Shown: positions 44,846 to 54,372, counted from the stretch's first letter. The stretch: DNA of 64,000 bases from Sphingobacterium griseoflavum (GCF_014653155.1 NZ_BNAF01000011.1:1-64000); one strand, 5' to 3'. Notes: a model not told the origin generated them from the sequence alone. Numbers and translations: made by a program.

Positions 44846-45715
44846 ATGAAATTAACAAAAATTTATTCGCTTGTCGTACTTTATGCCTTTTTCGCGTCGC
44901 TATCAAGCGTTCAAGCGCAGCTTCCGGATAAAGTAGGGGGGCTCATCCGAGCCGATCGGACGGCGGCGAATATCGCCAAAACTGCCGGTACGCATGAGGC
45001 GCTGATGTCCATTGTCGATAAAGAATCCACCTTGTATGTTCCTTCGCCCGTCAACGCCGTAAACTACCTAAGCAATCGACCTAATCTTCCTGATGTATTG
45101 ACATGGCAGCCTAATTTCGCGCTGGTGTCTAAAAGTCAGGACTGGGGCGTTACTTCTGGTCCCATGGAATTTCAGAAGATAGGTGTCATCAAGCGTTACG
45201 GGCAGTATCTGACGGTGTGGCGAAGAGATAGAAAAGGGAATTGGAAAGTCCACCTGCGTGCAGAGGTAGAAAACTTTGGGAAAGGTACCAAATCAGACTT
45301 GGTTTTTTACGAGCCTGATGATTCCTGGTATCTTAAGCACCGGTCCAAGGTACGTCTCCAGCAACGTGAAGAGGTAGTCACACAAAGTGATGAACTCTTT
45401 TCGACGATTTTAAAAGCAGATAATGAAGCAGCTTTTAATGAATTCCTATCAGACGACGTACGTTATTATTATCCTTGGGAACCCGAAATGGAGGGTAAGA
45501 AAAACGTACTGGCTTTTTTAAAGAAAAAACGTATAGAAATTACGACAGAACCTACGGGCGTTGGGCGGGCCTATAGTGGCGAGTATGCTTACACTTCCGG
45601 CACGGCAAATGTCCGTTCAAAAGAGAAGGTCGTGAAATTCAACTATATCCGGATTTGGCAATTGAAGGACGATTATCAATGGCGCGTGCTGGTGGAGATG
45701 ATGTTCGAACGCTAG
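44846..45715 (+). CDS. Secreted protein with two NTF2-like (DUF4440/SnoaL) domains
   Basis: The 289-residue product has a signal peptide (SSVQA cut before QLPDK). The mature part falls into two similar halves. About 30-150 has ESTLYVPSPVNAVNYL, WGVTSGPMEFQ and YLTVWRRDRKGNWKVHL. About 180-289 has LKADNEAAFNEFLSDDVRYYYPWE, YSGEYAYTSGTANVR and YIRIWQLKDDYQWRVLVEM. Each matches the cone-shaped NTF2/SnoaL fold with its terminal WxxxGxWKV-like strand. No catalytic residues can be assigned; such exported tandem proteins are common in Bacteroidota and of unknown function. Confidence 0.8.
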   Translation: MKLTKIYSLVVLYAFFASLSSVQAQLPDKVGGLIRADRTAANIAKTAGTHEALMSIVDKESTLYVPSPVNAVNYLSNRPNLPDVLTWQPNFALVSKSQDWGVTSGPMEFQKIGVIKRYGQYLTVWRRDRKGNWKVHLRAEVENFGKGTKSDLVFYEPDDSWYLKHRSKVRLQQREEVVTQSDELFSTILKADNEAAFNEFLSDDVRYYYPWEPEMEGKKNVLAFLKKKRIEITTEPTGVGRAYSGEYAYTSGTANVRSKEKVVKFNYIRIWQLKDDYQWRVLVEMMFER

Positions 45716-45791
45716 TTTTCGGTCATATGGGTTGTATTGGAAAGCAGTGGGCGCAGCATATAAATGCACGTTACGACTATTTCAATCCAAT

Positions 45792-45827
45792 AAAAAAGCT
45801 GATCATTTTCTGATGATCAGCTTTTTT
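45792..45827. terminator. Bidirectional terminator, NTF2-like and SurA-like genes
   Basis: AAAAAAGCTGATCA (45792-45805) pairs perfectly with TGATCAGCTTTTTT (45814-45827) between two convergent genes, giving a T run for both directions. Confidence 0.93.
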
Positions 45828-45846
45828 ACTGGTGGTTTATGTTGCC

Positions 45847-47214
45847 TTATTTCTTGGCGAGGCTTTCGTCAGTTATCCACAGTTTAAGCTCGTCGCACGC
45901 CAAAAAATCCGGGTTGATATCAATAAAGGTATTATCTTTTCTAGCTTCGAACCATTCGCTTAAACTTCGATTTATTTTATCCTGCTTTGCTGCCTCTTGG
46001 ATCTTGGCAAAATCCTGCTCAAGATTTGCCTTATGTGGTGCAATACGGGATTTCAGATACATAAACTTGTAGACTTGGTTGCCTGTTCGATCTTTGGACA
46101 GGAAGGCCTTGGAATATTGGCCTACTTGCAAGGGGTCAATAGCCGTGAAGGTCTCCCGGTCTAGTTGGTCCATTGCAATTAGGCTTGAGCGGTCTTCCTC
46201 ATTGACAATCATCCCTCCTGTGTATTTCGTTTCATTGTTGTCCGAATAAGTAGAGGCCGCGAGGTGAAAGCTCAATTTGCCTTGTTCTACTTTGTCATAT
46301 ATGCTGTCAATTTTCGCCTTAGCGCGTTGCAGACTGGCGTTTGTAGGTTTTGTTTTGATCAGTACGTGGCGTACATTCACCTCTTCCCCACGACGCTGTA
46401 AAACTTGTAGAAAGTGAAACCCATACATGGTCTCAAAGACCGGAGATACTTCGCCTTCCTTCAATTTAAAGGCCATCGCCGAGAACTCCTTCACATAACT
46501 GTCTCGCGTGGCGAAGCCCAGTTCGCCACCATAAGGAGCGGAGCCATCCTCCGAATAGAGCCGTGCCACGGTGCCGAAGTCCGAGCCGTTAACAACCTGC
46601 TGACGATAACCTTCTGCCTTTTGTTTGAATTGCTCTTTCTCTTCTTTTGTTAAAACGGGGTTGATGACAATCTCGCCCACCTCTACTTCCGTGTTGAAAT
46701 ATGGTAAACTATCTTGGTTCAATCCGGTAAAATAGCTTTTGACTTCCTGTGGCGTAACATTAATGGTCGTTACGATGTTTTGCTGCATTTTCTGCGCTTT
46801 CAATTGTTCGCTGATACTGGGACGCATTTCTTCTTTATATTGAAGTAACGATCGGTTCAAAAACTCTTCTAAACGTTCTTTGCCACCCGCTTGTCTCACC
46901 ATCATTTGCATCCGTCTGTTCAAGTTGTCGTCCACCTCGGCCTCGGAAACCTCGATAGAGTCAATAATGGCCTGTTGAGAGAGGAGTTTTTGGGTGACAA
47001 GCTGCTGCAACAGATAACATTTCATGTTGTCATTGGGCTTCTCGCCCTGTGCCAAATATTGCGCATATTGCATTTCGATATCCGACTGGAGGATAATACC
47101 TGATCCGACTGTCGCCACCACACGGTCCACCAGTCGACTCTGCGCACCTGCAATCTGCAAACCACATACAGCAATGATCATTGCTGCCAATAAATTTATG
47201 TATTTTTTAATCAT
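45847..47214 (-). CDS. SurA-like periplasmic peptidyl-prolyl isomerase
   Basis: Periplasmic chaperone for outer-membrane proteins. The 455-residue protein has a signal peptide (cut near AGAQ, residue 25) and an N-terminal SurA-type helical region that opens with VDRVVATVGSGIILQSDIEMQ. Two parvulin domains follow. The first, about 170-275, has EVGEIVI, LYSEDGSAPYGGELGFATRD and GFHFLQVLQRRG. The second, about 280-380, has VRHVLIKTKP and STYSDNNETKYTGGMI and is less conserved. The layout matches Bacteroidota SurA paralogues, several of which usually occur per genome. Confidence 0.92.
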   Translation of the reverse strand: MIKKYINLLAAMIIAVCGLQIAGAQSRLVDRVVATVGSGIILQSDIEMQYAQYLAQGEKPNDNMKCYLLQQLVTQKLLSQQAIIDSIEVSEAEVDDNLNRRMQMMVRQAGGKERLEEFLNRSLLQYKEEMRPSISEQLKAQKMQQNIVTTINVTPQEVKSYFTGLNQDSLPYFNTEVEVGEIVINPVLTKEEKEQFKQKAEGYRQQVVNGSDFGTVARLYSEDGSAPYGGELGFATRDSYVKEFSAMAFKLKEGEVSPVFETMYGFHFLQVLQRRGEEVNVRHVLIKTKPTNASLQRAKAKIDSIYDKVEQGKLSFHLAASTYSDNNETKYTGGMIVNEEDRSSLIAMDQLDRETFTAIDPLQVGQYSKAFLSKDRTGNQVYKFMYLKSRIAPHKANLEQDFAKIQEAAKQDKINRSLSEWFEARKDNTFIDINPDFLACDELKLWITDESLAKK

Positions 47215-47236
47215 AGAGTCTCTCTTTTGCGCCGTG

Positions 47237-47244
47237 CAAAATTA
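47237..47244 (-). promoter_or_regulatory. Promoter (-7 element) of the SurA-like gene
   Basis: Minus strand TAATTTTG followed by CAC, 22 bases before the ATG. The same TAAnTTTGCAC word is found at the carB and acs promoters. No clear -33. Confidence 0.5.
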
Positions 47245-47446
47245 TCAGAAAATAACGGGAATAACATGCTCTTTCTGAGATAATTTTTCGGTAATTATAC
47301 ACTTCAAATGTACTAAATCTTTGCGCGCTAAATTATTAAAAATGTTAAAAAATCATTTTTCTTTAACCATATTTAACAGCTTCGTTGTTATTATAGTTGT
47401 GGTAAATAATATGTAACTTGGGATATTTACTACATGTCGATCATAT

Positions 47447-48538
47447 ATGAGAACGTTAATCATTGTTTTACTTAGTTTTTTTATGCTGAAATCTACTGCA
47501 CAAGAAATCCCCATGTTCGTGGGGACTTACACGAACAAAGGGAGTCAAGGAATTTATCTATACATGTTTGATAGTGAGACTGGCGACGCGGTGCTTTACG
47601 CAGCCACGGCCGCACAAGATCCCTCATTTTTGGCACGTTCGGAAGATGGTAATATGTTGTATGCTGTCCGTGAACAGGACGCGGAAACCGCCGAAGTCGC
47701 TGCCTATACCTTTGATGGGGACCTCCTTTCTTTCGTTAACAGTCAGCCTACCGGCGGCGGCGCCCCGTGTCACGTTGTGGTAGGGAGAAAGCATCCTTTA
47801 GCGCTTGTTTCAAACTATGGTGGAGGCTCTTTAGCGGTATTTAAATTGGATGACAATGGCGCGTTGGGGGAAAGGATTCAGCTCATCCAGCAGGAAGGGC
47901 AAGGCCCAGATAGCGATCGTCAAGAAGCATCTCATGTGCATTCGGCATTTTTCACCGCGGATGAAAAACGGGTGTTTGTGCAGGATTTGGGTGCTGATCG
48001 CGTGACCATATATCGTGTGTCGCATGAACGAGATCAATACAAACTGGTTGAAGAAACAGTTATTGCTACACCTCCAGGCGGAGGGCCGCGTCATTTGATA
48101 CTGGACCAAGCAGAAAAGAACTGCTATGTTTTGCTGGAAATGAAAGCGCAAATTGCCCGTTATAGAAAAGAGAAGGATGACTGGAAGCTCGTGGACACTG
48201 TTTCGATCAATGCCGATGGATTCGCCGGCGAAAATGGGGCAGCTGAAATAAAGTTTTCACCGGATTATAAGTTCGTGTATGCAAGCAATCGAGGAGAGGC
48301 CAATAGTATTGCTCTTTTTGAAGTTGGTAAGTCTGGCGAATTGCTCAAAAAAGAAGTATATGCCGTGGAGGGTAAAGAGCCGCGCAACTTCAATATCAGC
48401 CCCGATGGAAAATTTTTATTGGTTGCCAATCAGGGTACGGATGATATCGTGGTTTTTCGTCGTGACCTAAACAGCGGCGAACTGGAAGATACCGGAAAAA
48501 AGATTGAGGTATCTACGCCTGTCTGTATTATATTTTAG
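47447..48538 (+). CDS. Secreted lactonase-family beta-propeller protein (6-phosphogluconolactonase-like)
   Basis: The 363-residue product has a signal peptide (cut after KSTAQ) followed by a seven-bladed propeller of the Pgl/YbhE (Lactonase, PF10282) type: MFVGTYTNKGSQGIYLY, DPSFLARSEDGNMLYAVRE, GGGAPCHVVVGRKHPLALVSNYGGGSLAVF, SHVHSAFFTADEKRVFVQDLGADRV, GGGPRHLIL and GKEPRNFNISPDGKFLLVANQGTDDIVVF. The signal peptide makes a cytosolic pentose-phosphate role unlikely. It more probably acts on sugar lactones in the periplasm. Confidence 0.88.
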   Translation: MRTLIIVLLSFFMLKSTAQEIPMFVGTYTNKGSQGIYLYMFDSETGDAVLYAATAAQDPSFLARSEDGNMLYAVREQDAETAEVAAYTFDGDLLSFVNSQPTGGGAPCHVVVGRKHPLALVSNYGGGSLAVFKLDDNGALGERIQLIQQEGQGPDSDRQEASHVHSAFFTADEKRVFVQDLGADRVTIYRVSHERDQYKLVEETVIATPPGGGPRHLILDQAEKNCYVLLEMKAQIARYRKEKDDWKLVDTVSINADGFAGENGAAEIKFSPDYKFVYASNRGEANSIALFEVGKSGELLKKEVYAVEGKEPRNFNISPDGKFLLVANQGTDDIVVFRRDLNSGELEDTGKKIEVSTPVCIIF

Positions 48539-48540
48539 AC

Positions 48541-48583
48541 GTTGCGTACATCAGCAGTGACGCAACAGCGCGTTTGCGTCACT
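48541..48583. other. Overlapping alternative hairpins between convergent genes
   Basis: AGTGACGCAA (48556-48565) pairs perfectly with TTGCGTCACT (48574-48583). The same central bases can instead pair upstream: GTTGCGT (48541-48547) with ACGCAAC (48560-48566). Only one can form at a time. There is no T run. The first hairpin covers the mnhG stop codon. Confidence 0.5.
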
Positions 48584-48998
48584 CGGTTTCTTCTTCGGTT
48601 TTCGCAATGTTGCGGTCTGTGGACTGATTTTTTTCTGCCTCATCCTCCTCACTTTCCAATTCGTGGGTCTCTTCATTGTACATCCCTTCCAGCTCATCGA
48701 TTACGGTATCTTTCCAAAGTGGGGTGCCGGTAAAATAAGCTGCGCGTCCTATCATATGTGCAGCGATCGGCGCGGTAATGATCAGGAAAAATATAATGGC
48801 AATAGCTTTTGTCGTGACCGAAACGTCCGGAAACATGATCGCAGCGCATATGAGAAGGAGTCCGACACCTAAAGTCGACGCCTTGACCGTAACAGACAAT
48901 CGCAAATAGAAATCAGGCATGCGTAGGATGCCGATAGACGCGAATAATATCGATAGGACACCTATCGTACTGATTATAGCTAATATAATATCAATCAT
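48579..48998 (-). CDS. mnhG: Na+/H+ antiporter subunit G (MrpG/MnhG)
   Basis: Small membrane subunit of the Mrp antiporter. The 139-residue product (ATG 48998) has three membrane helices with the family core SIGILRMPDFYLRLSVTVKASTLGVGLLL, then ITAPIAAHMIGRAAY. After residue about 95 it carries an unusually long acidic tail (EEDEAEKNQSTDR), making it longer than typical MrpG (about 120). The start overlaps the mnhF stop as ATGATTGA, so translation is coupled. The final gene of the operon. Confidence 0.93.
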   Translation of the reverse strand: MIDIILAIISTIGVLSILFASIGILRMPDFYLRLSVTVKASTLGVGLLLICAAIMFPDVSVTTKAIAIIFFLIITAPIAAHMIGRAAYFTGTPLWKDTVIDELEGMYNEETHELESEEDEAEKNQSTDRNIAKTEEETE

Positions 48999-49266
48999 TT
49001 TTCTGTTTTTCTGTGTAATAGGCAAAGGCTACCGTGCCTAAAAAAGCAATAAGGGCAAGTATAATGGCAACATCCAACAATACAGCTTGATTGGAACGTA
49101 TGCTGTAGACGGTGATGATACCGATCCCGGTGGTGATAATTAAATCCAAAGCGATAACCCGGTCAACCAGCGTAGGCCCCTTAAATAGCCGAATGAATAC
49201 CAACATAACGGCGATGGATAGCACGGGAAGAATAACGTAGTCAAAATATGTTTCGAGTGTAATCAT
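48991..49266 (-). CDS. mnhF: Na+/H+ antiporter subunit F (MrpF/MnhF)
   Basis: The 91-residue product has three membrane helices and the conserved RLFKGPTLVDRVIALDLIITTGIGII motif of MrpF. In the Mrp complex the F subunit helps form the sodium path beside the proton-pumping modules. The start overlaps the mnhE stop by four bases (ATGA). Confidence 0.94.
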   Translation of the reverse strand: MITLETYFDYVILPVLSIAVMLVFIRLFKGPTLVDRVIALDLIITTGIGIITVYSIRSNQAVLLDVAIILALIAFLGTVAFAYYTEKQKND

Positions 49267-49739
49267 CGTAGAATTGCTAATAACCTTCTTTCGAGTCCTG
49301 TTTTGGTCTGTCTGACGAATGTTTCGGGATCCGTAAGGTACATCACGTGGATATAGATTGTTTTTTTGTCATCACTGATATCAATAATCAGGGTGCCCGG
49401 CGTCAGCGAGAGCATGGTACTTAACAGATTAATTTCAAAATCCGTAGAAGCGTTCAGTGGATATCGAACGATCCCAGGTTTAAAGAAATATTTGGGCGTA
49501 ACAACATCGAACGCTACCTGTATATTTGCTTTGATGACTTGGTATAAGAAATAAAATATAAAGCTGATGATCTTCGGGACACGGTAGAAATACCGTTGAT
49601 CCAGTTCGTTTCGATTCATGATCCACAGCACGAAAAAACCGAGCATAAACCCAAACAAAAAATTTGTGTAATACATGGATCCCGTGAGCGCTACCCAAAT
49701 TGCCGATAGCAACAGGTTCATTAAAAAGTATTTAATCAT
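49263..49739 (-). CDS. mnhE: Na+/H+ antiporter subunit E (MrpE/MnhE)
   Basis: The 158-residue product has N-terminal membrane helices (FLMNLLLSAIWVALTGSMYY, FLFGFMLGFFVLWIMNR) and a cytosolic C-terminal domain with LLSTMLSLTPGTLIIDISDDKKTIYIHVMY, the MrpE signature. Starts three bases after the mnhD stop. Confidence 0.94.
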   Translation of the reverse strand: MIKYFLMNLLLSAIWVALTGSMYYTNFLFGFMLGFFVLWIMNRNELDQRYFYRVPKIISFIFYFLYQVIKANIQVAFDVVTPKYFFKPGIVRYPLNASTDFEINLLSTMLSLTPGTLIIDISDDKKTIYIHVMYLTDPETFVRQTKTGLERRLLAILR

Positions 49740-49742
49740 ATG

Positions 49743-51254
49743 CTAGTTCGTTTTATCTCCCAAGACGGCTTCGATATACTCCGAGTTATCCATCAGTTGA
49801 GAGGAAATTTTATCCGTTATATTGATAATTGCTTCTGCATTTAATCCTACATAAAGTGTGACGACGCCTAAAATCAGAATGGGTAAAACCATCAATAGTT
49901 TTCTGTAGGGGCGCATCGGCGCAAAGCGATCGTCGAGAAGATCTTCCTGCGGAGGGTTTTTCCAAAACACTTGCGACCACATCTTGGCGATAACGTACAG
50001 CGTTATGAAACTTCCAATAATCAAGGCTGCAGCGAAAAAGTAATGGTGCATTTCAAAAGCGCCCTGAAAAAGGAATATCTTTGGCCAAAACCCCGACAAC
50101 GGTGGTATACCGACCAAAGAAAACAGCACGATGGCAATCATCAACGATATTTTCGGATAGTCGCGATAAAGACCACCTAATTTTCCCATATCTAGGGTTC
50201 CGCGTAGTTGACGGATCAAACCTGCTATTAAGAACATATTTGTTTTGACCATGATATCATGTATAAGATAGAACACGGTTCCCATTAACGCTATCTTCGT
50301 AAACATCGCTATACCGCCGACCATAAAGCCGATGTGACATACTATCAGATAGGAAAAAAGCCTGCGTACATTTGTTTTTATGAGCGCTCCAAATGCTCCG
50401 GTGATGATGGTCATGACAGCAATACCCATAAGTAACGTTCGCGTGAAGTCGTCGGGAATGAAAATCAGGCTCAGGACGCGTATAAGTGCATAGATACCAA
50501 CCTTCGTCAACAACCCCCCGAATGTAGCTGCAACAGCAGATGGAGGCGTGTGGTAGGAGGATGGCAACCAATAGTACAAAGGGAATACGGCAGACTTAAT
50601 GCCGAAGCCAATAATGAAAAAGCAGGAGGTGATGCCCACTAATGTTTTGTTTTGGACCAGTTGGATCTTAAGTGCGAGATCTGCCATGTTGAGTGTGCCG
50701 GTTATCCCGTACAAAATCCCGATTCCAGTCAAGAAAAACATGGAAGCCAAGATGTTCATAGCCATATACTTGACGGCTCCCTCCAATTGCGCTTTCCGCC
50801 CTCCTAACGTCATCAACACAAAAGATGATATGATGATGACTTCGAAAAACACGTATAAGTTGAAGATATCACCCGTGAGGAAGGCTCCCTGCAACCCCAT
50901 AATCAAGAAGTGGAAAATCGGGAAATAACCGTAAAGCATGCGTTGTCTGCTCAGGCTTACCGAAGAGAACAACGATACGGCGACGCCTGCTATGGATGTC
51001 AAGAGAACGAGCGTCGCACTGAAGGCATCGGCAACGAAGACGATGCCGAAAGGTGCATCCCAATTTGCAGCGTTCATCGTTAAGATACCATCTGCCTGCA
51101 CACGCGTAAACAGGCGTATCGCAACGAGCAGACCAATGATGCTGCCTCCGACGCTTAGAAAACGCTGCGTCACGGTTTTTCGCCAAAACATCAGTTGGGC
51201 AATAGCCGTAAAAAGCTGTACAAAAATAGGAGCCAAAATATGGTTGTCTATCAT
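49743..51254 (-). CDS. mnhD: Na+/H+ antiporter subunit D (MrpD/MnhD)
   Basis: Large proton-translocating subunit related to complex I NuoM/NuoN. The 503-residue protein has about fourteen membrane helices. Key stretches: a glutamate in YVFFEVIIISSFVLMTLGG (helix 5), the lysine in GFGIKSAVFPLYYWLPSSYHTPPSAVAATFGGLLTKVGIYALIRV (helix 7-8) and the later DIMVKTNMFLIAGL. The last four bases of mnhC overlap its start. Confidence 0.95.
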   Translation of the reverse strand: MIDNHILAPIFVQLFTAIAQLMFWRKTVTQRFLSVGGSIIGLLVAIRLFTRVQADGILTMNAANWDAPFGIVFVADAFSATLVLLTSIAGVAVSLFSSVSLSRQRMLYGYFPIFHFLIMGLQGAFLTGDIFNLYVFFEVIIISSFVLMTLGGRKAQLEGAVKYMAMNILASMFFLTGIGILYGITGTLNMADLALKIQLVQNKTLVGITSCFFIIGFGIKSAVFPLYYWLPSSYHTPPSAVAATFGGLLTKVGIYALIRVLSLIFIPDDFTRTLLMGIAVMTIITGAFGALIKTNVRRLFSYLIVCHIGFMVGGIAMFTKIALMGTVFYLIHDIMVKTNMFLIAGLIRQLRGTLDMGKLGGLYRDYPKISLMIAIVLFSLVGIPPLSGFWPKIFLFQGAFEMHHYFFAAALIIGSFITLYVIAKMWSQVFWKNPPQEDLLDDRFAPMRPYRKLLMVLPILILGVVTLYVGLNAEAIINITDKISSQLMDNSEYIEAVLGDKTN

Positions 51255-51607
51255 AGATCTTCTTCCTCCGGTGTGTTTAAATCATCTAAATCGTCTGAGT
51301 CCACCAGCGCATACACTCTTTTCAGGAGAACAATTGCAAAGGACGTAAGTGCGAAACTGATGACGATAGCAGTTAAAATTAGGGCTTGGGGTATAGGGTC
51401 TGCGTAGATATCTTGGAATACCTTGTAGGCTTCGTTGATCACAGGAGGACTTCCTTTCGTAATTTTACCCAACAAAAAGATTAAAATATTAGTGCCATTC
51501 CCCAACAGCATGATGCCCAAAAGTAGCTTCACCATGCTTCGGCGTAAAATAAGGTAAACGCCGCTCGCATACAATAAGCCTATGATGATAACCAGTAGTA
51601 ATTCCAT
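51251..51607 (-). CDS. mnhC: Na+/H+ antiporter subunit C (MrpC/MnhC)
   Basis: The 118-residue homologue of NuoK has three membrane helices: GLLYASGVYLILRRSMVKLLLGIMLLGNGTNILIFLLG and DPIPQALILTAIVISFALTSFAIVLL. These are the MrpC/NuoK features, including the conserved DPIPQALILTAIVI. A C-terminal acidic end (DSDDLDDLNTPEEEDL) follows. Overlaps mnhD by four bases and lies one base after the mnhB stop. Confidence 0.95.
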   Translation of the reverse strand: MELLLVIIIGLLYASGVYLILRRSMVKLLLGIMLLGNGTNILIFLLGKITKGSPPVINEAYKVFQDIYADPIPQALILTAIVISFALTSFAIVLLKRVYALVDSDDLDDLNTPEEEDL

Positions 51608-51608
51608 A

Positions 51609-52019
51609 TTATTGTTCTAATGCTATGGTAAACAAAATGGTGAGCACAACCCCAATGACGACCAAATATACCCCTAAGTCAAAAAATAGGGCCGACCCGA
51701 TCATGCCAATGACCGGAATTGGCTCCTCAAACCAAAGCCCAGTCATAGGCGGCAAACCAAGTAGCAGCGGCGCGACAACGCTTAACGTAGAGATTGCCAA
51801 ACCAATTGGGATTAGGGATAGGGGCTTATAGCGCAATATCTTCATGGTGCTTGCTGTGCCATTGGCAAAACTATGGAGTACAAAAGCAATAGAGGCCACC
51901 AATCCGCCTACAAAGCCCCCTCCGGGATAGTAATGTCCCCTTAGCAGCAGAAAAAACGAAAACAATAAGAGGATCGGTAGTAGATACCGCGTTGCTGTCT
52001 GTAATATCGCACTTTTCAT
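51609..52019 (-). CDS. mnhB: Na+/H+ antiporter subunit B (MrpB/MnhB)
   Basis: The 136-residue product has four membrane helices with the MrpB motif [30 protein letters not shown] and a C-terminal [25 protein letters not shown]. Preceded by mnhA after 43 bases. Confidence 0.94.
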   Translation of the reverse strand: MKSAILQTATRYLLPILLLFSFFLLLRGHYYPGGGFVGGLVASIAFVLHSFANGTASTMKILRYKPLSLIPIGLAISTLSVVAPLLLGLPPMTGLWFEEPIPVIGMIGSALFFDLGVYLVVIGVVLTILFTIALEQ

Positions 52020-52062
52020 ACATTCTTACTTTATAACGCCATTTCAAAAACAGGCGCTGCTT

Positions 52063-54372
52063 TTACTCTTTTTCTGATGATTTTAAACGTAACCTAATCA
52101 AACTGTAGACGCCGATTGCCGCGATGGATAATACAACCGTTTCGAACATGGTGTCAAGACCGCGGAAATCCACGAGAATAGTATTGACCACATTTTTGCC
52201 CTTGGCCAGCAAATATGAATTTTCGCCGTAGAAACTGCTGATCTCTGTGACATTGGGTTCTTGCAACACTCGCAGGGCAATGAGGGAAAGGATAACACCA
52301 AAGCCCAGCGCCACCACGGCATCACGAAGCTGTAGCCAGCGGCTTGTGATATTGATAAAGCTTGGGAGTTTGTACAAAACCAATACAAACAACACGGTAG
52401 TAAGGGTGTCGATGGTGAACTGTGTCATCGCCAGATCGGGTGCGCTGTAGAATACGAACATCAAACAGATGCAATAACCAATGACACTCGTAGATACCAC
52501 CGACGTCAAGCGAGAGCGCGTCGTCACAATAATATATAAAGCACCCAAAAGCATGGCTACAATTCCGACTTCATACCAAGATAATGGTGTTAGGCTGTCC
52601 CATTTAATGTGTATGGGTCCGCTGATCCACAATTTATAGCCCAATAAGATTTCGGCAAAAACGATAATCTTAATGTGATAGGAACGCAGGTAACCATTGT
52701 GGAATGTTTGCGTATACCAATTTGATAGCCGCATCGTGGATCTTCCTATGATGGAAAATATACGCTGTGGCGCAATACTATTGAGGCGCTCTACCGCGGC
52801 AAGCTTTCGTTCACTTGGCTTATTAAAGAAGTAAACCACTATACCTATCAAGAGGGTGGCCAAGCTCAGTAGCAGCACGGTGTTAAAGCCGTGCCATATT
52901 TTTAAATGCATGGCAGTATCTGTCTGTACGATGGCATTTGCTGCTTGATAATTGAAAATATCCCCGATATAACCCGGGAAGACGCCAAATATTAAACCCA
53001 AACTACCTAAGATCAGCGGTGGAATCCACATGGACGGATATGGAAGGTGTACGTTAGCGAAGCCAGGTGGGAGTTTTCCCGTGAAAGGCTTTAGACCGGC
53101 CATAAAACCCGCCGCCACCAAACCAATGTTCGTGATCACGGCTAGGGCGGTAAGCCATAGCGTCCAATTTGTCTTGTAATGCAAAGTAGCTTCGTAAATT
53201 AGGTCTTTGCCTATAAAGCCAAAAGTTGATGGAAGCCCGGCACTAGACAGCGCGGCCAGCAAGGCTGCGATAAATACAGGAAAGAGCACTTTTCGCAGAC
53301 CGCCCAATTTGGTGAGGTCACGGGTGTGTGTTTCGTGATCGATGATGCCGGTGACCATAAAAAGCGTAGCCTTGTAAAGCGCGTGCACCAAAATGAAAAC
53401 GGCCGCTGCGATGATCGCTTCCTGCGTTCCGAGCCCTAAAAGAAAAGTTAAAACACCCAGCGCTGATATGGTCGAATAGGCAAGAATTCCTTTCAAGTCG
53501 ACCCGAAAAAGTGCATGTATGGCCGCAAATACCATCGTGAATCCCCCGACAATCAGCAGGGTATTATTCCAAATTTCTGTATGGCCGAGTATTGGCGTAA
53601 AGCGTGCTAGGAGATATATTCCAGCTTTCACCATGGTTGCAGAATGCAGATAGGCAGAAACGGGCGTCGGCGCTTTCATCGCCCCCGGCAACCAAAAGTG
53701 GAAGGGAAACTGCGCCGACTTTGTAAAGGCGCCAATAAATATCAAACCAACAATCAGTGGATATTGGGGGTGGTCGACGATGAGATCATGCTTTGTGAAA
53801 AGCTCGCTAATCATGAATGTGCCTGCAATATGACCCATATAAATAAGGCCGGCAAGCAAGAAAAACCCTCCCAAACCCGTGATGCTCAAAGCGCTTAAAG
53901 CGCTGTCCCGGGAAGCTTTACTGTCGTTGTTAAACCCAATTAAGAAGAAGGAGCTGATGCTGGTAAGCTCCCAAAAAACAAATAGGGTAAGGATGTTGTT
54001 TGAGAGTACTACGCCCAGCATGGCGCTCATGAAAAGTAACAAATAGGCAAAAAACCTATCAAAATATGGATGCCCCTTTAAATAAGTCCTGCCGTAAAAG
54101 AAGATGGCTGTACCGATGCCTGTAATCAGTAGAGCAAAGAGAAGCGACAGGCCATCCAGTCGAAAATCCAAGTTGACACCTAAACTGGGAACCCAATCCA
54201 CATGTTGCACCAAATTCGTTCCGCCCAAGATGGTAGGGATATGCAGTAGGTAAAACACAAAAAGAAGTACAGGTACCAAAGGGAGCACGATACTCCATTT
54301 TGCTTTAACCAGCTTGCCAAAAGGAATAAGAAGGCTCGATGTTATTAACCCTGTTAAAACAGTAAATAGCAT
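52063..54372 (-). CDS. mnhA: Na+/H+ antiporter subunit A (MrpA/MnhA), with fused MrpB-like end
   Basis: Largest Mrp subunit, related to complex I NuoL. The 769-residue protein has about 20 membrane helices. The proton-channel half has LFVFWELTSISSFFLIGFNND (conserved glutamate), FTKSAQFPFHFWLPGAMKAPTPVSAYLHSATMVKAGIYLLARF (lysines and histidine) and VHALYKATLFMVTGIIDHETHTRD. The C-terminal part (about 590-769) has the DUF4040 and MBH-like segments (YSAPDLAMTQFTIDTLTTVLFVLVLYKLP, VVNTILVDFRGLDTMFETVVLSIAAIGVY) that are fused to MrpA in this family. First gene of the operon A to G, which is complete and in canonical order. Confidence 0.96.
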   Translation of the reverse strand: MLFTVLTGLITSSLLIPFGKLVKAKWSIVLPLVPVLLFVFYLLHIPTILGGTNLVQHVDWVPSLGVNLDFRLDGLSLLFALLITGIGTAIFFYGRTYLKGHPYFDRFFAYLLLFMSAMLGVVLSNNILTLFVFWELTSISSFFLIGFNNDSKASRDSALSALSITGLGGFFLLAGLIYMGHIAGTFMISELFTKHDLIVDHPQYPLIVGLIFIGAFTKSAQFPFHFWLPGAMKAPTPVSAYLHSATMVKAGIYLLARFTPILGHTEIWNNTLLIVGGFTMVFAAIHALFRVDLKGILAYSTISALGVLTFLLGLGTQEAIIAAAVFILVHALYKATLFMVTGIIDHETHTRDLTKLGGLRKVLFPVFIAALLAALSSAGLPSTFGFIGKDLIYEATLHYKTNWTLWLTALAVITNIGLVAAGFMAGLKPFTGKLPPGFANVHLPYPSMWIPPLILGSLGLIFGVFPGYIGDIFNYQAANAIVQTDTAMHLKIWHGFNTVLLLSLATLLIGIVVYFFNKPSERKLAAVERLNSIAPQRIFSIIGRSTMRLSNWYTQTFHNGYLRSYHIKIIVFAEILLGYKLWISGPIHIKWDSLTPLSWYEVGIVAMLLGALYIIVTTRSRLTSVVSTSVIGYCICLMFVFYSAPDLAMTQFTIDTLTTVLFVLVLYKLPSFINITSRWLQLRDAVVALGFGVILSLIALRVLQEPNVTEISSFYGENSYLLAKGKNVVNTILVDFRGLDTMFETVVLSIAAIGVYSLIRLRLKSSEKE

